64,000 nt of DNA, from the NCBI GenBank assembly GCA_025350145.1, contig JANXYH010000044.1, forward strand, positions 29,106 through 93,105, given 5' to 3'. The translations under genes and the position numbers were made by a program. Of the stretch, positions 59,681-64,000 are shown one piece after another. The number at the start of each line of letters is the position of its first letter. Positions within the stretch are counted from its first letter, which is position 1. The notes beneath the pieces were generated by a model. That model had not been told where the DNA came from. It worked only from the letters and a program-made list of their open reading frames with translations, and did not search any database. This stretch comes from Burkholderiales bacterium (GTDB taxonomy: Bacteria > Pseudomonadota > Gammaproteobacteria > Burkholderiales > Burkholderiaceae_C).

Positions 59681-60669
59681 ATGCGCACCCCCTTGATCGC
59701 TTCCGTCCTGGCCCTGGCCGCTGGCGCCGTTTTTGCCGCCGACAGCGCCCCGTGATCGGCCTGATCACCAAGACTGAGACCAACCCCTTCTTCGTCAAGA
59801 TGAAGTAAGGCGCCCAGGCCGAAGCCAAGAAGCTCGGCGCCAAGCTCATGACCGCCTCGGGCAAGAAGGACGGTGACACCGCCTCGCAGATCACCGCCAT
59901 CGAGAACATGGTCACCGCCGGCGCCAAGACCATCCTCATCACCTCCAGCGGCGACGCCATCGGCGCGGCGGTGAAGAAGGCGCAGGCCAAGGGCGTGCAG
60001 GTTATCGCTCTTGACAGCCCGTTTGACGGCGCCGACGCGCTGTTCGCCACCGACAACTACAAGGCCGGCGTGCTGATCGGCCAATACGCCAAGGCAGCGC
60101 TGGGCGGCAAGCCGGCCAAGATCGCCATGCTCGACCAGTTCCCCGGCCACCCGGTCGGCGCGCAGCGGCACAACGGCTTCATGACCGGCTTCGGCCTGAA
60201 GGCCAATGACGCCAAGAGCAACGAGCTGTCGGCCACGCCCGAGACGGTCTGCGCCGGTGACACCGACGGCAACATTGCCAAGGGCCAGACCGCGATGGAA
60301 AACTGCCTGCAAAAAGACCCGGCGATCAACGTCGTCTACACCATCAACGAGCCGGCCGCTGCGGGCGCGTTCAACGCCCTGAAGAAGGCCGGCAAGGACA
60401 AGGGCGTGATCATCGTCTCGGTCGACGGCGGCTGTGCCGGCGTGGCCGATGTGGGCAAGGGCGTGATCGCCGCCACCAGCCAGCAATACCCGCTGAAGAT
60501 GGCGGCAATGGGCGTGGCTGCAGGCTTGGACTTTGCCAAGGGCGGCAAGAAGGCCAGCGGTTACGTCGACACCGGCGTGACCCTGATCGCCAAGACGGCC
60601 GTGGCCGGCGTCGACAGCAAGGACGTCAAGACCGGTGACGACCTGTGCTGGGGCGACAAGAAGAAGTAA
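59681..60669 (+). pseudogene. frcB: Sugar (fructose-type) ABC transporter periplasmic binding protein, disrupted by frameshift and nonsense mutation
   Basis: Signal peptide MRTPLIASVLALAAGAVFAADSAP then TGA at 59753; -1 frame VIGLITKTETNPFFVKMK then TAA at 59806; same frame continues GAQAEAKKLGAKLMTASGKKDGDT... to 60669. Confidence 0.85.
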
Positions 60670-60833
60670 GCCCTCGCCCGGCCCGCTGACCGGTCACAAG
60701 CCCCGGCGGCAGGCCGCAAGCCCTGCGCCCAGGTGCCGGCCCGCTGCGGGCCGGCACCTGGGCCGATGCCTGCGCCGCTGAATGCGCCGCAACATGCGCC
60801 GAACATGCCAGGATCGCCACCCGCGAGTTGCCC

Positions 60834-62594
60834 ATGAACCCCCTCACCTCACGCCTGCCGCCGCTGAGCCAGTTGGGACCGTTCATCGTCCTGGCCCTGG
60901 CCTGCGCCGTGTTTGGCGCCACCACCGACAATTTTTTCAGCGGCGCCAACTTCGCCCTGATCCTGCAGCAAGTGATGGTCGTGGGCGTGATTGCCATCGG
61001 CCAGACCCTGATCATCCTGACCGCCGGCATCGACCTGTCCTGCGGCATGCTGATGGCACTGGGCAGCATCGTGATGACCAAGTTCGCGGTCGATCTCGGC
61101 ATGCCCACCCCGCTGGCGGTGGCCTGCGGCGTCGCCGTCTGCGCCCTGTTCGGCCTGGTCAACGGGCTGCTGGTGACGCGCATCAAGCTGCCGCCCTTCA
61201 TCGTCACCCTGGGCACCTTCAACATCGCCTTCGCGATCACCCAGCTCTACTCCGGCGCCCAGACCGTGTCAGATCTGCCCGAGAGCATGACCTGGCTGAG
61301 CAACACCTTCGACATCGGCACCACCTCCGTGGCCTACGGCGTGGTGCTGATGATGCTGCTCTACCTGGGCACCTGGTTCTGGCTGCGTGACACCGCCTCG
61401 GGCCGGCATGTCTATGCCGTCGGCAACCACCCCGAGGCGACCCGCCTGGTCGGCATCCCGACCGACCGGGTGCTGCTCGGCGTGTACCTGCTGGCCGGCG
61501 TGTTCTACGGCATCGCCGCGCTGCTGACGGTGGCCCGCACCGGGGTCGGCGACCCCAACGCCGGCCAGACCGAGAACCTGGACGCGATCACCGCCGTGGT
61601 GCTGGGCGGCACCAGCCTGTTCGGCGGGCGCGGCGTGGTGCTGGGCTCGCTGGCCGGGGCCATCGTCGTCGGCGTGTTGCGCAACGGCCTGACGCTGCTG
61701 GGCGTGTCCTCGGTCTACCAGGTGCTGATCACCGGCATCTTGGTGATCCTGGCGGTCGCCACCGACCAGCTTTCACGCAAGGGGCCCGATGAACACGCAA
61801 CCACTGGTCATCCACGCCAAGGGCCTGGTCAAGCGCTACGGCCAGGTCACCGCGCTCGACGGCAGCGACTTCGAGCTGCGCGCCGGCGAGATCCTGGCCG
61901 TGATCGGCGACAACGGCGCCGGCAAATCCAGCCTGATCAAGTGCCTCTCGGGCGCCACCGTGCCCGACGAGGGCGAGATCCGGCTCGACGGCAAGACGGT
62001 GCATTTCCGCACCCCCATCGATGCCCGCAAGGCCGGCATCGAGTGCTGCTACCAGGACCTGGCGGTCGCCCCGGCCATGACCATCGTCGAGAACCTCTTC
62101 CTCGGCCGCGAACTGCGCCGCCCCGGCTTCATGGGCAGCGTGCTGCGCATGCTCGACAAGAAGAAGATGCTCGAGGTCAGCATCGCGCGCATGAACGACC
62201 TCAAGGTCGGCATCCGATCGATGACCCAGGCGGTCGAGACGCTGTCCGGCGGCCAGCGCCAATGCGTCGCGGTGGCCCGCACCGCCTCGTTCGCCGAGCA
62301 TGTGGTGATCCTCGACGAGCCCACCGCCGCGCTCGGGGTCAAGGAGGGCAACATGGTGCTGGAGCTGATCCGCCGGGTCCGCGACAAGGGCCTGCCGGTG
62401 ATCCTGATCAGCCACAACATGCCGCATGTGTTCGAGATCGCCGACCGCATCCACGTCGCTCGCCTGGGCCGGCGCGCTGCCGTGCTGAACCCGAAGAAGA
62501 TCAGCATGAGCGACACCGTGGCCGTGATGACCGGGGCGATGCGGCCCGAGGACATCCCGGCCGAATGCCTGGCCTGAACGCCACGCCCTGGTAA
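60834..62594 (+). CDS. frcC: Sugar ABC transporter permease (true homology about 60834-61789); frame has lost its stop and reads out-of-frame through the downstream ATPase gene
   Basis: LTAGIDLSCGMLMALGSIVMTKF...AVGNHPEATRLVGI...LDAITAVVLGGTSLFGGRG; Arg-rich out-of-frame tail from HATTGHPRQ onward. Confidence 0.85.
   Translation: MNPLTSRLPPLSQLGPFIVLALACAVFGATTDNFFSGANFALILQQVMVVGVIAIGQTLIILTAGIDLSCGMLMALGSIVMTKFAVDLGMPTPLAVACGVAVCALFGLVNGLLVTRIKLPPFIVTLGTFNIAFAITQLYSGAQTVSDLPESMTWLSNTFDIGTTSVAYGVVLMMLLYLGTWFWLRDTASGRHVYAVGNHPEATRLVGIPTDRVLLGVYLLAGVFYGIAALLTVARTGVGDPNAGQTENLDAITAVVLGGTSLFGGRGVVLGSLAGAIVVGVLRNGLTLLGVSSVYQVLITGILVILAVATDQLSRKGPDEHATTGHPRQGPGQALRPGHRARRQRLRAARRRDPGRDRRQRRRQIQPDQVPLGRHRARRGRDPARRQDGAFPHPHRCPQGRHRVLLPGPGGRPGHDHRREPLPRPRTAPPRLHGQRAAHARQEEDARGQHRAHERPQGRHPIDDPGGRDAVRRPAPMRRGGPHRLVRRACGDPRRAHRRARGQGGQHGAGADPPGPRQGPAGDPDQPQHAACVRDRRPHPRRSPGPARCRAEPEEDQHERHRGRDDRGDAARGHPGRMPGLNATPW
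61789..62577 (+). CDS. frcA: Sugar ABC transporter ATP-binding protein
   Basis: VIGDNGAGKSSLIKCLSG (Walker A); ETLSGGQRQCVAVAR (signature); VVILDEPTAAL (Walker B). Confidence 0.95.
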   Translation: MNTQPLVIHAKGLVKRYGQVTALDGSDFELRAGEILAVIGDNGAGKSSLIKCLSGATVPDEGEIRLDGKTVHFRTPIDARKAGIECCYQDLAVAPAMTIVENLFLGRELRRPGFMGSVLRMLDKKKMLEVSIARMNDLKVGIRSMTQAVETLSGGQRQCVAVARTASFAEHVVILDEPTAALGVKEGNMVLELIRRVRDKGLPVILISHNMPHVFEIADRIHVARLGRRAAVLNPKKISMSDTVAVMTGAMRPEDIPAECLA

Positions 62595-62612
62595 ACAACC
62601 CACCCGACCCCG

Positions 62613-63068
62613 ATGCTCAAAGGCATAGACCCCCTGCTGACCCCCGAGCTGTTGCGCGTGCTCGCCGAAATGGGCCATGGTGACGAGATCGCCATCGTCG
62701 ATGCCAACTTCACCGCCGCCTCGCTGGCCGGCCGCAAGCCGCTTATCCAGCTCGCTGGAGCGGGCGTGGCGCGTGCCTGCCAGGCGGTGCTGTCGCTGCT
62801 GCCGCTGGACGACTTCGTCACCCAGCCGGTGGCTTACATGCAGGTCTCGGGCTCGGAGCCCGGCTACCGCACGGCGCTGCAGCGCGAGACCATCGCCGCC
62901 ATGGTTGCGGCCGGACATTGCAGCGCTACCCAGTGCGCGGCGATGGAGCGCTTTGCGTTCTACGACCGGGTCAAATCCGCCTTCGCGGTGGTGCAGACCA
63001 GCGAATTGCAGCCCTGGGCCAATTTCGTCTTCAAGAAGGGCGTGCTGGCCGAGCCCCTGCGGGGCTGA
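62613..63068 (+). CDS. RbsD/FucU family sugar mutarotase
   Basis: MLKGIDPLLTPELLRVLAEMGHGDEIAIVDANFTAAS. Confidence 0.93.
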   Translation: MLKGIDPLLTPELLRVLAEMGHGDEIAIVDANFTAASLAGRKPLIQLAGAGVARACQAVLSLLPLDDFVTQPVAYMQVSGSEPGYRTALQRETIAAMVAAGHCSATQCAAMERFAFYDRVKSAFAVVQTSELQPWANFVFKKGVLAEPLRG

Positions 63069-63102
63069 AGTGGCGCCCCCGCCAGACGCCACCGGCCCGA
63101 CG

Positions 63103-64000
63103 ATGTCCGCACCAGGCGACGCGACCAGCGAAGGCGCCGCCGGCCGGTTGAAGCCGCGCGGCTCCAGCCAGGGCGGCCTGCGCCAGTACAACGAACGGGT
63201 GGTGCTGCAGGCGGTGCGCCTCAACGGTGCGATGGCCAGTGCCGACATCGCCCGCCAGACCCGGCTGACGGCCCAGACCATCTCGCTGATCACCAAGCGC
63301 CTGATCGACGACGGGCTGCTGCAGAAGGGTGAACTGCGCCGCGGCAAGGTCGGCCAGCCCTCCGTGCCGCTGTCGCTGAACCCCGACGGCGCGCTGGCCA
63401 TAGGCATCAAGATCGGCCGACGCAGCCTGGACGTGCTGCTGGTGGATTTCACCGGCGCGGTGCGGATGCGCTGGTCGCTGGACTACCCCTACCCCGAACC
63501 CGGCCAACTGCTGGCCGAAATCGGCATCCGCTTGGCCGAACTGCGTGCCGCCCTGGCACCCGCGCTGTACGCCCGGCTGCAGGGCATCGGCATCGCCGCA
63601 CCCCTGTCACTGGGCGGCTGGCAGACGCTGCTCGACATGCCGGCCGAGGTGGCCACACGTTGGACGGCGGTGGATCTGCGCGCCGAGGTGGCGGCGATCA
63701 GCGAGTTGCCGGTGCAGTTGCTCAAGGACACGGCTGCGGCCTGCGTCGCCGAGCTGGTCGCCGGCCGGGGCCGCAGCATCCAGACCTTCCTGTACATCTT
63801 CGTCGACACCTTCATCGGCGGCGGCCTGGTGCTGGACAGCCATTTGCGCGCCGGCCTGCATGGCAATGCCGGCGCGATCGGCTCGCTGGCTATAGGCGCG
63901 CCTGCGGTCGGCGCGCCTGCGGTCGGCGCGCCTGCGGTCGGCGCGCCTGCGATCAGCGCGCCTGCGGTCGGCGCGCCTGCGATCAGCGCGCCTGCGGTCG
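63103..64000 (+). CDS. ROK family transcriptional regulator, truncated by window end
   Basis: Open frame to window end, absent from the ORF track because no stop; HTH MASADIARQTRLTAQTISLITKRLIDDGLL; VQLLKDTAAACVAELVAG...FLYIFVDTFIGGGLVLDSHLRAGLHGNAGAIGSLAIG. Confidence 0.9.
   Translation, partial: MSAPGDATSEGAAGRLKPRGSSQGGLRQYNERVVLQAVRLNGAMASADIARQTRLTAQTISLITKRLIDDGLLQKGELRRGKVGQPSVPLSLNPDGALAIGIKIGRRSLDVLLVDFTGAVRMRWSLDYPYPEPGQLLAEIGIRLAELRAALAPALYARLQGIGIAAPLSLGGWQTLLDMPAEVATRWTAVDLRAEVAAISELPVQLLKDTAAACVAELVAGRGRSIQTFLYIFVDTFIGGGLVLDSHLRAGLHGNAGAIGSLAIGAPAVGAPAVGAPAVGAPAISAPAVGAPAISAPAV
63895..64000. repeat. 15-bp in-frame minisatellite (GGCGCGCCTGCGGTC-type), 7 full units and continuing past window end
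   Basis: Units at 63895, 63910, 63925, 63940, 63955, 63970, 63985; encodes GAPAV/GAPAI/SAPAV. Confidence 0.95.

Noticed and set aside
59681-59810. Selenocysteine or programmed frameshift in the sugar-binding protein gene
   Set aside because: TGA is followed by a required frame change and then a second in-frame TAA; no SECIS-like need, and recoding would have to occur twice within 55 nt.
60834-62594. A genuine 588-aa permease fusion protein
   Set aside because: The extra C-terminal sequence is only the wrong frame of the ABC ATPase gene and has no membrane or domain character.
63895-64000. CRISPR array or transposon end
   Set aside because: Head-to-tail 15-bp units in frame with an ROK coding sequence; no spacers.

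Overview
GC-rich window (gene content looks betaproteobacterial, Burkholderiales-like) with about 60 recognisable protein-coding genes. No rRNA, tRNA or CRISPR array was recognised by eye. Housekeeping blocks: glnE, fur/bamE, dapB, exbBD, leuS-lptE-holA, thiL-pgpA-pncC, maeB, ksgA-surA-lptD, metX-metW. Accessory or more unusual blocks: (1) HigB toxin plus a long HigA antitoxin fused to an ImmA/IrrE-type HExxH domain, beside an IS21-type remnant; (2) a DGPF/YCII + ECF42-type sigma pair; (3) a rhombosortase-like protease abutting glnE; (4) an MBOAT / SGNH / TylF-like methyltransferase cassette; (5) a secreted RNase (Sa/barnase type) plus a barstar with an unusual C-terminal tail; (6) a PEP-CTERM protein behind a well-spaced sigma-54 promoter and upstream dyads; (7) an aerobic benzoyl-CoA (box) cluster with BoxR and repeated TGCADTAWRGTGC sites; (8) a PQQ dehydrogenase / cytochrome c / XoxJ-like operon with a lanthanide-type DYD motif; (9) a fructose-type ABC transporter locus with a near-perfect 25-bp palindrome, a doubly disrupted binding-protein gene, a permease gene that has lost its stop, and a ROK regulator running off the window end through a 15-bp in-frame minisatellite. 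Several short tandem repeats and one canonical G-quadruplex motif are also present. All assignments come from reading the sequence and translations; no database search was run.
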